Source of the DNA: Candidatus Pelagibacter sp. RS39
GTDB taxonomy: Bacteria; Pseudomonadota; Alphaproteobacteria; Pelagibacterales; Pelagibacteraceae
DNA: 64,000 bases
NCBI RefSeq assembly: GCF_002101315.1
Contig: NZ_CP020777.1
Location: forward strand, 558,001-622,000
Reading direction: 5' to 3'
Part shown: piece by piece, positions 1 to 9,212 of the stretch
How the letters are laid out: each line of letters starts with the position of its first letter
Position numbering within the stretch: the stretch's first letter is position 1
Made by a program: the position numbers and the translations under genes
The notes under the pieces: model-generated
What the model saw: the letters and a program-made list of their open reading frames with translations, nothing else
What the model was told of the DNA's origin: nothing
Databases searched by the model: none

Positions 1-672
1 AAATTTTTATTTAATTCCATTAAAAATTTTCTGTTGAGTAACAATAAATTTACAGATGACTGGAGTCCTCTAAACTTTTTACCCTCCGATGCAGCTACAA
101 TTGGAAGTTTAGATCTTGATATAATTGATAAAAAAAATGAATTAATAAACAGTCTGAATGAACATAAATTTGATTTAGTTTTTTTAATGGGTCAAGATAA
201 TTTAAAATTTAATAAAAAAAATGAGTTTATAATATATGTAGGAAGCCATGGTGATAATGGTGCGGAACTTGCAGATATTATATTACCAGGAGCAGCTTAC
301 ACAGAGCAATCAGGTCATTACACCAATTTAGAAGGCAAAGTACAAAAAGCTTATAAGGCATCATATCCACCAGGAGATGCTAAAGAAGATTGGGAAATTA
401 TAAATAATCTTGCTGAATTTATGAATAATAGAAAACTTTTTAATGATAGAGATGAATTAGAGAGTAGTATGTTTAATTATATAAATTTAAAAAAAGAAAA
501 ACAAGAAAGCCCCTCTAACAGCAAAGTAGACTTAAGTGATTTTGAGGACGAAATCCTTAAAATAACATACAAGGACTATTATTTTTCAAATGTAATTGCA
601 CGATCATCAAAAACAATGTTGAATTGTAATAATTCTAAATCAGAAGTTAAACGAACTGGCACCGAAGGTTAA
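1..672 (+). CDS. nuoG: NADH-quinone oxidoreductase subunit G, 3' part
   Basis: This is the C-terminal 223 residues of the large iron-sulfur subunit of complex I, which carries electrons in the peripheral arm on the cytoplasmic side. The frame is open from the first base, so the gene begins upstream of the window and the TTG at 34 is not its start. The segment GAELADIILPGAAYTEQSG (about residues 84-102) is the typical molybdopterin-oxidoreductase-like block of NuoG that reads ADVVLPGAAYTE in relatives. It ends 3 bases before nuoH and is followed by the other nuo genes in standard order, which confirms the call. The last ~80 residues are Lys/Asn/Ser rich and poorly conserved. Confidence 0.93.
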   Translation, partial: KFLFNSIKNFLLSNNKFTDDWSPLNFLPSDAATIGSLDLDIIDKKNELINSLNEHKFDLVFLMGQDNLKFNKKNEFIIYVGSHGDNGAELADIILPGAAYTEQSGHYTNLEGKVQKAYKASYPPGDAKEDWEIINNLAEFMNNRKLFNDRDELESSMFNYINLKKEKQESPSNSKVDLSDFEDEILKITYKDYYFSNVIARSSKTMLNCNNSKSEVKRTGTEG

Positions 673-675
673 ATA

Positions 676-1674
676 ATGGAATATGTAAATTTAGTTTTTG
701 AAGAAGTCTACAAAATCCTTTTTCTTCTTGTCCCAGTTTTAGTTTCAGTTGCAATGATTGTTTGGTTAGATAGAAGAGTTTGGGCTTTTGTTCAAAAAAG
801 ACAGGGCCCTAATGTTGTTGGTCCTTTTGGTTTATTACAATCATTAGCTGATGCATTAAAATATATTTTTAAAGAAATCATAATCCCAGCAAGTTCTAAT
901 AAGATTATTTTTATTTTAGCTCCTATTATTACAATGACTTTAGCCTTAATAGCATGGGCAGTCATACCTTTTGGAGAAGATCAGGTTTTAGCCAATATAA
1001 ATGTTGGGATACTTTATATTTTTGCTGTCTCATCTCTTGGAGTTTATGGAATTATCATGGGAGGCTGGGCATCCAATTCCAAATATCCTTTTTTAGGTTC
1101 AATAAGATCTGCTGCACAAATGGTTTCTTATGAGGTCTCAATTGGTATAATCATTATCAATGTTCTTTTGTGTGTAGGATCATTGAATTTAAGTGATATC
1201 GTTTTAGCACAACAAAACATCTGGTTCGTAATTCCGTTATTTCCAATGTTTGTAATATTTTTTATATCCGCTTTAGCAGAAACAAATCGACCACCTTTTG
1301 ATTTACCTGAGGCAGAAGCAGAATTAGTTGCTGGGTATCAAACTGAATATTCTGGTATGATGTACGCAATGTTCTGGTTAGGTGAATACGCAAATATTTT
1401 ATTAATGTGTGCTTTAGGATCGATTTTATTCTTAGGAGGCTGGCTTTCACCTATTGATTTATATCCGTTTAATTTGATTCCAGGAGCTATTTGGTTAATT
1501 TTAAAGATATTACTTTTATTTGTTTTATTTGCATTAGTTAAAGCAGTTGTGCCAAGATATAGATATGATCAATTAATGAGATTGGGTTGGAAAATATTTC
1601 TTCCCTTGTCTCTAACTTATGTTGTTTTAACTGCGAGTTATTTATTTTATTTTAACCTTTTACCTACAATCTAA
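676..1674 (+). CDS. nuoH: NADH-quinone oxidoreductase subunit H
   Basis: Membrane subunit of complex I (ND1 family) that forms much of the quinone-binding chamber at the joint of the two arms. The 332-residue product is of normal length and has about eight hydrophobic helices. The family loop [20 protein letters not shown] lies at about residues 203-222 and the early [20 protein letters not shown] block at about 30-49, both diagnostic for NuoH. The ATG lies 3 bases after the nuoG stop, and the stop touches the nuoI start, so translation is likely coupled along the operon. Confidence 0.98.
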   Translation: MEYVNLVFEEVYKILFLLVPVLVSVAMIVWLDRRVWAFVQKRQGPNVVGPFGLLQSLADALKYIFKEIIIPASSNKIIFILAPIITMTLALIAWAVIPFGEDQVLANINVGILYIFAVSSLGVYGIIMGGWASNSKYPFLGSIRSAAQMVSYEVSIGIIIINVLLCVGSLNLSDIVLAQQNIWFVIPLFPMFVIFFISALAETNRPPFDLPEAEAELVAGYQTEYSGMMYAMFWLGEYANILLMCALGSILFLGGWLSPIDLYPFNLIPGAIWLILKILLLFVLFALVKAVVPRYRYDQLMRLGWKIFLPLSLTYVVLTASYLFYFNLLPTI

Positions 1675-2160
1675 ATGAAAATAACAAGATTTTTTAAAAC
1701 AATATTTATGGTTGATTTTATAACTGGGTTATTAATCGCCTTAAGAGAAATGTTTAAAACGAAAAAAACAATTAATTATCCTTTTGAGAAAGGAAAAATT
1801 AGTCCAAGATTTAGAGGAGAGCATGCACTTAGAAGATATCCAAATGGTGAAGAACGATGCATTGCATGCAAGCTATGTGAAGCTGTATGTCCAGCACAAG
1901 CGATTACAATAGAGTCAGCTGAAAGATCTGATGGAAGTAGAAAAACTACCCGTTACGATATAGATATGATGAAGTGTATTTATTGTGGTCTTTGTGAGGA
2001 GTCGTGCCCCGTAGATGCAATAGTGCAAGGTCCAAATTTTGAGTTTTCGACGGAAACAAGAGAGGAACTTTATTATACTAAAGAAAAATTGTTAGACAAT
2101 GGGGATAGATGGGAAAATGTTTTAGCGGCAAATATTAAATCAGATAATCCTTATAGATAA
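1675..2160 (+). CDS. nuoI: NADH-quinone oxidoreductase subunit I (2 x 4Fe-4S)
   Basis: Peripheral-arm ferredoxin-like subunit (TYKY) that carries clusters N6a and N6b and passes electrons towards the quinone. Two 8Fe ferredoxin motifs are visible: [12 protein letters not shown] at about residues 62-73 and [12 protein letters not shown] at about 101-112. Each has the CxxCxxCxxxCP pattern with all cysteines intact. Length (161 residues) is usual for alphaproteobacteria. The ATG directly follows the nuoH stop with no spacer. Confidence 0.98.
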   Translation: MKITRFFKTIFMVDFITGLLIALREMFKTKKTINYPFEKGKISPRFRGEHALRRYPNGEERCIACKLCEAVCPAQAITIESAERSDGSRKTTRYDIDMMKCIYCGLCEESCPVDAIVQGPNFEFSTETREELYYTKEKLLDNGDRWENVLAANIKSDNPYR

Positions 2161-2164
2161 ATTT

Positions 2165-2797
2165 ATGATGGCTCATGCGATATTTTTTTACGTATTTTCA
2201 ATTATTGCAGTCATTTCAGCTATCATGGTCACTGTTTCAAAAAATACCGTACACTCGGTTTTTTTTTTAATATTAGATTTTATTAGCATTTCATGTCTTT
2301 TTATAATGATTGGAGCAGAGTTTTTAGGAATGATAATGTTAATAGTATATGTTGGTGCTGTAGCCGTTTTATTCTTATTTGTTGTAATGATGTTAAATGT
2401 TGCTCAACAAAAAAATCAATGGTTCTATTCTGAAGCAACTTCTGGCCATATTCCAATCGGCTTAATTATAAGCACAATTATTTTTTTTGAATTAATTATT
2501 GTTGTAGGTGGTTGGAAATATAAACCTGAATTGTTAAATCCAAATACTACAAAAATTTCTAATGAAATAAGTAATACACACTCTTTAGGCCAAATTCTGT
2601 ATACAGATTATATTCATGTTTTTCAAATAAGCGGAATGATTTTATTAATTGCGATGATTGGTGCAATCGTTCTTACTTTTAGACAAAGAGAGGGTGTTAA
2701 AACACAAAGTTATTTGAAACAAATTTCTAGAGAGAGATCTGAAGGTATTGAAGTTTTAGAGATTCCATCAAATAAAGGAGTTAAGATTGATGACTGA
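2165..2797 (+). CDS. nuoJ: NADH-quinone oxidoreductase subunit J
   Basis: Membrane subunit of complex I (ND6 family), part of the proton path next to NuoK and NuoH. The 210-residue protein has five hydrophobic segments. The stretch [27 protein letters not shown] covers the third helix with its glycine-rich bulge, which is typical of NuoJ. Two consecutive ATGs (2165, 2168) are possible starts and the sequence does not decide between them. The stop overlaps the start of nuoK by 8 bases. The C-terminal ~40 residues are charged and likely cytoplasmic. Confidence 0.96.
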   Translation: MMAHAIFFYVFSIIAVISAIMVTVSKNTVHSVFFLILDFISISCLFIMIGAEFLGMIMLIVYVGAVAVLFLFVVMMLNVAQQKNQWFYSEATSGHIPIGLIISTIIFFELIIVVGGWKYKPELLNPNTTKISNEISNTHSLGQILYTDYIHVFQISGMILLIAMIGAIVLTFRQREGVKTQSYLKQISRERSEGIEVLEIPSNKGVKIDD

Positions 2798-3101
2798 AAT
2801 AGGTTTAGGACATTATCTTACTTTAGGAGCAGTTATTTTCAGTATTGGTGTAATTGGCATCTTTTTAAATAGAAAAAATATTATTGTGATTTTGATGAGT
2901 ATTGAACTGATATTGTTAGCTGTAAACATTAACTTAGTATCGTTTTCTATTTATCTTAATGATTTGACTGGTCAAGTTTTCACACTATTTATTTTAACTG
3001 TTGCTGCTGCTGAAGCAGCAATTGGTCTAGCGATAATTGTAGTTTATTACCGAAATGCAGGGACTATACGGGTTGAAGAAATAGATAAATTAAAGGGATA
3101 A
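2790..3101 (+). CDS. nuoK: NADH-quinone oxidoreductase subunit K
   Basis: Small membrane subunit of complex I (ND4L family), 103 residues with three helices and the conserved membrane glutamates (in [11 protein letters not shown] at about 36-46 and [11 protein letters not shown] at about 72-82) used in proton transfer. I chose the ATG at 2790, giving [10 protein letters not shown]. The in-frame TTG at 2787 is one codon upstream and less likely. A Shine-Dalgarno-like AAAGGAG lies at 2774-2780 inside the end of nuoJ and fits the ATG. Confidence 0.97.
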   Translation: MTEIGLGHYLTLGAVIFSIGVIGIFLNRKNIIVILMSIELILLAVNINLVSFSIYLNDLTGQVFTLFILTVAAAEAAIGLAIIVVYYRNAGTIRVEEIDKLKG

Positions 3102-3102
3102 A

Positions 3103-5016
3103 ATGGAAATTTCAATTTTAGCATTACCATTAATTGCTTCAATAATATCAGGATTTTTCGGTAAATTCATAGGGGACAGAAATTCAGAGATAGTTACAAG
3201 TTTATTAGTATCTATATCAGCTGTCCTTTCAGCAATTGTATTTTATGAAGTAATTTTTAACCAATACGAGGAAAATATCAAAATTGCTACATGGATTAAT
3301 TCTGGATCATTAGAGGTAAACTGGTCAATGAAGATTGATGCACTATCATCAGTAATGCTAGTGGTCGTAACTTTTATTTCCGCATTGGTTCATATTTACT
3401 CAATTGGATACATGTCTCATGACCCTCATAAACCAAGATTTATGGCATACTTATCGCTATTTACATTTGCTATGTTAATGTTGGTAACAGCAGATAATTT
3501 TATTCAATTATTTTTTGGTTGGGAGGGGGTTGGTCTTTGCTCGTATTTTTTAATTGGTTTTTGGTTTAAAAAGGAAACTGCGAATGCAGCAGCAATCAAA
3601 GCATTTGTTGTAAACAGAGTAGGAGATTTTGGCTTTGCTCTTGGTATATTTTTAATTTTTTATTTGTTTGGTACAGTTAATTACATAGAGGTTTTTGATC
3701 AAATCCCAACAGTCGTAGATGAAAAATTAAATTTTTTAGGGATCCAAATTAATGCAATAGATTTAATTTGTATACTATTGTTCATTGGCGCTATGGGTAA
3801 ATCGGCTCAAATTTTTTTACATACTTGGTTACCAGATGCAATGGAAGGTCCAACACCTGTTTCAGCTTTGATCCATGCAGCCACTATGGTTACTGCTGGA
3901 GTTTTTTTAGTCGTAAGGTGTTCTCCTATATATGAATATTCAGAGTTGGCTTTAAACATAGTTACTATAATCGGTATGAGCACTGCCTTTTTTGCAGCCA
4001 GTGTAGCTTTAGTTCAAACAGATATAAAAAAAATCATTGCTTATTCCACATGTAGCCAATTAGGTTATATGTTTTTTGCAGCTGGAGTAGGCGCATATAA
4101 TGTTGCAATGTTTCATTTGTTCACCCATGCATTTTTTAAAGCATTATTATTTTTAGGTTCAGGATCTGTTATTCATGCTTTTAAAGATGAACAGAATATA
4201 AATAATATGGGAGGAGTATGGAGAAAATTACCTTACACTTATTCTTTGATGGTAATAGGAACTTTAGCGTTAACAGGCTTTCCTTTGTTATCAGGTTTTT
4301 ATTCTAAGGATGCGATCATAGAATTTGCATATTTAAGTGGCACAACTACTGGCTACTATGCAGCTGGAATAGGAATATTTACAGCTTTTTTAACCTCAAT
4401 TTATTCTTGGAGACTGATGTTTAAAACTTTTCACGGACAATATAACAACAAGGAAATTAAAATTGAGGAGACACATGAGTCACCACTAATTATGTTAATA
4501 CCTTTGATAATATTATCTATCGGAGCAATTTTTGCTGGATTTATTTTTAAAGATTTATTTGTAGGTTATGAAGGAATTAATAATTTTTGGAATGAGTCAA
4601 TTTTCTTCTTAGAACCTTTAAGCACTGATCATCCACCATTATGGTTTTTAATTTTAACTCCAACGCTTGTAACTTTATCAATACCATTCACTTATTATTT
4701 ATTTGTAAAAAATAAAAATTTTCCAACTCAACTAGTAAATATAAATAAACCATTATATGAATTTTTGTTTAACAAATGGTATTTCGATGAAATTTACGAA
4801 ATTTTGTTTGTTAAATCTTCGAAAAGATTTGGGTTATTTCTGTGGAAATTTTTTGATATTAAAGTTATCGATGGTTTTGGACCTGATGGAATCTCAGGGT
4901 TAATTAAAAAATTTTCTATCAAAGCCAATAAATTTCAAAGTGGTTATATTTATCAATATGCATTTGTAATGCTTCTTGGTTTTTCTGCTTTCTTAACCTT
5001 CTTAATTGTTAAATAA
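3103..5016 (+). CDS. nuoL: NADH-quinone oxidoreductase subunit L
   Basis: Largest antiporter-like membrane subunit of complex I (ND5 family), 637 residues, proton-pumping. Conserved blocks are easy to see: FFGWEGVGLCSYFLIGFWF near residue 138, GKSAQIFLHTWLPDAMEGPT near 230 (catalytic Lys and His region), and ALIHAATMVTAGVFLV near 257. The C-terminal part (after ~470) is the lateral helix and anchor found only in NuoL. Its TAA stop shares bases with the ATG of nuoM (TAATG), so the two are probably translationally coupled. Confidence 0.98.
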   Translation: MEISILALPLIASIISGFFGKFIGDRNSEIVTSLLVSISAVLSAIVFYEVIFNQYEENIKIATWINSGSLEVNWSMKIDALSSVMLVVVTFISALVHIYSIGYMSHDPHKPRFMAYLSLFTFAMLMLVTADNFIQLFFGWEGVGLCSYFLIGFWFKKETANAAAIKAFVVNRVGDFGFALGIFLIFYLFGTVNYIEVFDQIPTVVDEKLNFLGIQINAIDLICILLFIGAMGKSAQIFLHTWLPDAMEGPTPVSALIHAATMVTAGVFLVVRCSPIYEYSELALNIVTIIGMSTAFFAASVALVQTDIKKIIAYSTCSQLGYMFFAAGVGAYNVAMFHLFTHAFFKALLFLGSGSVIHAFKDEQNINNMGGVWRKLPYTYSLMVIGTLALTGFPLLSGFYSKDAIIEFAYLSGTTTGYYAAGIGIFTAFLTSIYSWRLMFKTFHGQYNNKEIKIEETHESPLIMLIPLIILSIGAIFAGFIFKDLFVGYEGINNFWNESIFFLEPLSTDHPPLWFLILTPTLVTLSIPFTYYLFVKNKNFPTQLVNINKPLYEFLFNKWYFDEIYEILFVKSSKRFGLFLWKFFDIKVIDGFGPDGISGLIKKFSIKANKFQSGYIYQYAFVMLLGFSAFLTFLIVK

Positions 5017-6497
5017 TGAACTTTCCTATTCTTTCTTCATTAATACTTTTACCTTCAATTGGAGCACTCTTTTTATTTTTCACAAGAAGTAAAAATGAAA
5101 ATAAAATTACTGTAAAATATGTTGCATTATTTACATCCCTAGTTAACTTTTTTTTATCTATTTATTTGTGGTTTTTATTTGATCAAACAACATCGGCATT
5201 TCAATTTGTTGAAGATAGAGTTTGGATTGAAGGTATAATTAATTATAAAGTAGGAGTTGATGGAATATCAATACTTTTTATAATCCTTACAACATTTATT
5301 ACACCTCTATGTATAATTTCAGTTAATAACTCTGTTACAAAAAGATTAAATGAATTTTTAATAGCTATTCTTGTCATGGAAACTTTCATGATAGGAGTTT
5401 TTTGTTCTCTAGATCTTGTAGTTTTTTACTTATTTTTTGAGGCTGGATTAATTCCAATGTTTTTAATTATTGGAATATGGGGTGGGGCTAGAAGAGTTTA
5501 TTCTGCTTTTAAGTTTTTTTTATTCACTCTTTTAGGTTCAGTTCTAATGTTAGTGGCGATAATTTCAATTTACTGGATCACTGGCACTACAGATGTTGTT
5601 CAACTTTATGAACTAGGTATAGACACAAAATATCAAAATTTATTGTGGCTAGCTTTTTTTAGCTCATTTGCTGTAAAAACTCCGATGTGGCCAGTTCATA
5701 CCTGGCTTCCAGATGCACACGTTGAAGCCCCAACGGCAGGATCAGTTTTACTGGCAGCAATTCTACTTAAAATGGCTGGATATGGATTTATAAGATTTTC
5801 TTTAGGACTTTTCCCATTTGCCTCAGAGATGTTTACTCCTTTAATTTATGCGTTAAGTGTTATAGCAATTATTTTCACTTCATTAATTGCTTTAATGCAA
5901 GAGGATATGAAAAAATTAATTGCATATTCTTCAGTAGCTCATATGGGATTTGTTACTTTAGGAATTTTTACAATTCAACAACAGGGAATTGAAGGAAGTA
6001 TTATTCAAATGATTAGCCATGGTTTAGTATCTGCTGCATTATTTTTATGTGTTGGTGTTGTCTATGATCGAATGCATTCAAGATTAATTAATACTTATGG
6101 AGGCATTGTAACTATCATACCTAAATATGCAGTTTTATTTATGGTATTTACTTTAGCTGCATTAGGATTACCTGGTACAAGTGGTTTTGTTGGTGAGTTT
6201 TTAATTCTTATGGCTGCATTCAAAGATAATTTTTTAGTAGCAGTATTAGCTAGTTTAGGAGTTATTATCGGAGCAGCATATATGCTGTGGTTATATAAAA
6301 GAGTTATCTTTGGAAAGTTAATTAACTCTGAATTAAAAAAGATGATTGATTTAAATAAATCAGAGGCATTCACTCTTACTTGTTTAGCTATTCCAACTTT
6401 ATACTTTGGTTTTTATCCAGAGCCATTAATAAACACTATTGAAGTTTCAATAAGTGATTTAATCAATACATATAACTATAGTGTAGCAAGTAAATGA
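5016..6497 (+). CDS. nuoM: NADH-quinone oxidoreductase subunit M
   Basis: Antiporter-like proton-pumping subunit of complex I (ND4 family), 493 residues. Visible family blocks are FFEAGLIPMFLIIGIWGG at about residues 140-157 with the key membrane glutamate, KTPMWPVHTWLPDAHVEAPT near 221-240, and SSVAHMGFV near 307. The start overlaps the nuoL stop by one base and the stop overlaps the nuoN start (ATGA). Length and order are normal for the nuo operon. Confidence 0.98.
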   Translation: MNFPILSSLILLPSIGALFLFFTRSKNENKITVKYVALFTSLVNFFLSIYLWFLFDQTTSAFQFVEDRVWIEGIINYKVGVDGISILFIILTTFITPLCIISVNNSVTKRLNEFLIAILVMETFMIGVFCSLDLVVFYLFFEAGLIPMFLIIGIWGGARRVYSAFKFFLFTLLGSVLMLVAIISIYWITGTTDVVQLYELGIDTKYQNLLWLAFFSSFAVKTPMWPVHTWLPDAHVEAPTAGSVLLAAILLKMAGYGFIRFSLGLFPFASEMFTPLIYALSVIAIIFTSLIALMQEDMKKLIAYSSVAHMGFVTLGIFTIQQQGIEGSIIQMISHGLVSAALFLCVGVVYDRMHSRLINTYGGIVTIIPKYAVLFMVFTLAALGLPGTSGFVGEFLILMAAFKDNFLVAVLASLGVIIGAAYMLWLYKRVIFGKLINSELKKMIDLNKSEAFTLTCLAIPTLYFGFYPEPLINTIEVSISDLINTYNYSVASK

Positions 6498-7915
6498 TAA
6501 ATAATATTGAATTAATATTTCCAGAAATTTTTATTTCATTATCAATAATGTTTTTATTAATTTTAGGAGTTTTCAAAAAAAATAGTTCAAAAATAATTCA
6601 TAATATTTCATTATTAGTTTTACTTATTGCTGCGGTAATTACGTTTAATGAAACAATTGGTATAAGCAGAACAATTCTTTTCAGTGAAAGTATTGTTGTG
6701 GATTATTTGTCATCATTTATGAAAATTATTACATTAATATCTGCATTTGTAGTTTTGTTAATTTCATCAAATTATTTAAAAACTTTTAAAATTTTTAAAA
6801 TTGAATATCCAATTTTAATCTTAAGTTCTGTATTGGGAATGATGATTATGATCAGTTCTAATGATTTAATTGTTTTCTACATGGGTTTAGAGCTACAATC
6901 ATTAGCTTTATACGTTTTGGCAACATTCAATCGAGATCAATTAAAATCATCTGAGGCAGGACTAAAATATTTTGTCTTAAGTGCACTATCTTCAGGTTTG
7001 TTATTGTACGGTTGTTCTTTAATTTATGGTTTTACAGGTTCGACAAACTTTAATGTTATTGCAACTCAATTCAACACGAATGAATATGCCCTTACTTTTG
7101 GAATAGTGTTTGTTTTGGTGGGTTTAGCGTTCAAAATTTCTGCTGTGCCTTTTCATATGTGGGCGCCAGATGTATATGAAGGTTCACCAACATCTGTAAC
7201 ATTATTTTTTACAATGGTTCCTAAAATTGCAGCATTAACTGTGTTTATAAGATTTTTGTATGTTCCTTTTTTAAATCTTATTGATCAGTGGCAAATGATT
7301 TTAGTTTTTTTATCAATCGCATCTATGCTTTTTGGTGCGATAGCTGCGATCGGTCAAAAAAATCTTAAGCGTCTAATAGCTTATAGCTCGATAAGTCATA
7401 TTGGATACGCTTTAGCTGGTTTGGCAACAGGCTCAAATGATGGGATACAAAGTTCGGTAATTTATATGACTATTTATATTATTATGAACTTAGGCTTTTT
7501 TTCATGCCTGTTAATGATGAAGAGAAATAATGTATATTATGAGCAAATAGATGATTTATCAGGATTATCAAAAAATCATCCACTACTTTCAATTTCATTA
7601 TTAATAATTTTATTTTCTTTAGCTGGAATTCCACCACTTGCTGGCTTCTTTGCAAAATTTTATATCTTTAAATCTGTTATTGAACAGTCAATGTATTTTT
7701 TAGCCATTGTTGGACTATTATCAACAGTGGTTGCAGCGTTTTACTATTTAAGAATTATCAAGATAATGTATTTTGATGAAGAGAAAGATAGTTATGACAA
7801 AGATCATAGCCTTTGGTTGAAGTTATCCTTAACAGTTTCTACAGTGCTAATTTTGATGTATTTTGTTTTCCCAAGTGAATTAATTGATGCAGTTTCAAAA
7901 ATCAATATAATTTAA
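6494..7915 (+). CDS. nuoN: NADH-quinone oxidoreductase subunit N
   Basis: Third antiporter-like subunit of complex I (ND2 family), 473 residues with about 13-14 helices. Recognised by FYMGLELQSLALYVLATFNR near residue 128, FKISAVPFHMWAPDVYEGSP near 213-232, and AYSSISHIGYALAGL near 296. This closes the nuo operon. Its TAA stop shares a base with the following ATG, so the biotin ligase gene downstream is probably read from the same message. Confidence 0.98.
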   Translation: MINNIELIFPEIFISLSIMFLLILGVFKKNSSKIIHNISLLVLLIAAVITFNETIGISRTILFSESIVVDYLSSFMKIITLISAFVVLLISSNYLKTFKIFKIEYPILILSSVLGMMIMISSNDLIVFYMGLELQSLALYVLATFNRDQLKSSEAGLKYFVLSALSSGLLLYGCSLIYGFTGSTNFNVIATQFNTNEYALTFGIVFVLVGLAFKISAVPFHMWAPDVYEGSPTSVTLFFTMVPKIAALTVFIRFLYVPFLNLIDQWQMILVFLSIASMLFGAIAAIGQKNLKRLIAYSSISHIGYALAGLATGSNDGIQSSVIYMTIYIIMNLGFFSCLLMMKRNNVYYEQIDDLSGLSKNHPLLSISLLIILFSLAGIPPLAGFFAKFYIFKSVIEQSMYFLAIVGLLSTVVAAFYYLRIIKIMYFDEEKDSYDKDHSLWLKLSLTVSTVLILMYFVFPSELIDAVSKINII

Positions 7916-8454
7916 TGAAGTTTAAAATATTTAGATTTAATAAAGTAAAAAGTACCAATAACACTGCTATAAGAATAATCAAAAATCATAATTATGATTT
8001 TGGTATGATCTCATCTGATTTGCAAACCAATGGTAGAGGACAATATGGAAAAAAATGGGTCTCCTACAAAGGAAATTTATTCGTTAGTTTTTTTTATAAT
8101 TTGAAAAACTTTAAGATATCTTTAAACAAATTAACTAAAATTAATTGTTTAATAGTTAAAAAATGTATTTCAGAATATTATAAAAAAAAGATTTATTTCA
8201 AAAAACCTAATGATCTTTTAATCCGAAAAAAAAAGATAAGTGGGATTTTACAAGAAAAAGTAAATAAATTTAATCATACTTATTTAATTGTTGGTATTGG
8301 TGTAAATTTAATAAAAAGTCCCTTTATAAGGAATTATCCAACCACTCATCTAAGAGAGCTTTTAAACAAAGATATATCAAAAAAAAAATTTGAATTAAAA
8401 CTAAAGAAGATTTTTGAAAACAATTTAAAGAGATTCATTAAAAAAAGAGTATAA
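7915..8454 (+). CDS. birA: Biotin--[acetyl-CoA-carboxylase] ligase, minimal form
   Basis: Joins biotin via biotinyl-AMP to the lysine of biotin carboxyl carrier proteins. The signature TNGRGQYGKKWVS at about residues 38-50 matches the biotin-binding GRGRxGRxW loop. KPNDLLIRKKKISGILQE near 98-115 is the second conserved block, with the catalytic lysine region. At 179 residues it is much shorter than bifunctional BirA (~320) or usual monofunctional ligases (~240). It has no N-terminal winged helix and little or no C-terminal SH3-like domain, so it should not repress transcription. Placement between nuoN and coaX is common in alphaproteobacteria. Confidence 0.9.
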   Translation: MKFKIFRFNKVKSTNNTAIRIIKNHNYDFGMISSDLQTNGRGQYGKKWVSYKGNLFVSFFYNLKNFKISLNKLTKINCLIVKKCISEYYKKKIYFKKPNDLLIRKKKISGILQEKVNKFNHTYLIVGIGVNLIKSPFIRNYPTTHLRELLNKDISKKKFELKLKKIFENNLKRFIKKRV

Positions 8455-8462
8455 ATATAGAT

Positions 8463-9212
8463 ATGCTAATTTTAGGAGATATTGGAAATTCAGTAACTAA
8501 ATTATTTTTAGTGAATTCGAAAGATAAGATCTTAAAAAAAATAAGTTTACCCTCAAAATCAATTACAAACTCAATTTTAAATAGAAAATTTAAAATTTTA
8601 ACAAAAGATTTTAAGAATATTGAAAAGATATTATTTTGTAGCGTTGTCCCAAAAACTTTTAATTTTATTAAAAGATTTATATCAAAAAAAACTAAAGTTA
8701 AGTGTTATGAAATAAAAGATCTCAATTTAAGATCTATTTTAAATATAAAAGCAAACTTTAAACAAGTTGGCTCTGATAGACTTGCAAATGCAATAAGTTT
8801 AATGAGCCCTAAGAAAAATTTTATTATTTTAGATTTTGGCACAGCTACAACGTTCGATGTATTAGCAAATAATACTTACCGAGGAGGTGTTATTGCTCCT
8901 GGTATAAGTATTTCATTAAATACTTTAATTGATAAAGCTTCTCTGATACCAAAAATTAATCTTAAAAAAATAAAAAAAGTAATTGGAATTGATACAAATT
9001 CAGCTGTTAGATCAGGTTTTTTTTGGGGCTATGCAGGCTTAATTGACAATATTATTAATTTGATTAAGAAAGAAACTGGGAAATCTTATAAAGTTGTTAT
9101 TACAGGTGGCTTTTCTGATTTATTTAAAAATTCAATTAAAACAAAAGTTATTGAAAACAAAGATATCACTGTTAAGGGTCTTATAAAAATTTCTAAATTA
9201 TTAAATAGATGA
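8463..9212 (+). CDS. coaX: Type III pantothenate kinase
   Basis: Phosphorylates pantothenate, the first step of coenzyme A synthesis, in the cytoplasm. The ASKHA-fold phosphate loop GDIGNSVTK is at residues 5-13, the GSDRLAN block at 103-109, the ILDFGTATTFDV block with catalytic Asp124 at 122-133, and GGVIAPGI at 141-148. All are type III (CoaX) motifs, distinct from CoaA. Length (249) is normal. The end overlaps the RNase J start by 4 bases. Neighbours (biotin ligase, RNase J) match the usual alphaproteobacterial order. Confidence 0.95.
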   Translation: MLILGDIGNSVTKLFLVNSKDKILKKISLPSKSITNSILNRKFKILTKDFKNIEKILFCSVVPKTFNFIKRFISKKTKVKCYEIKDLNLRSILNIKANFKQVGSDRLANAISLMSPKKNFIILDFGTATTFDVLANNTYRGGVIAPGISISLNTLIDKASLIPKINLKKIKKVIGIDTNSAVRSGFFWGYAGLIDNIINLIKKETGKSYKVVITGGFSDLFKNSIKTKVIENKDITVKGLIKISKLLNR

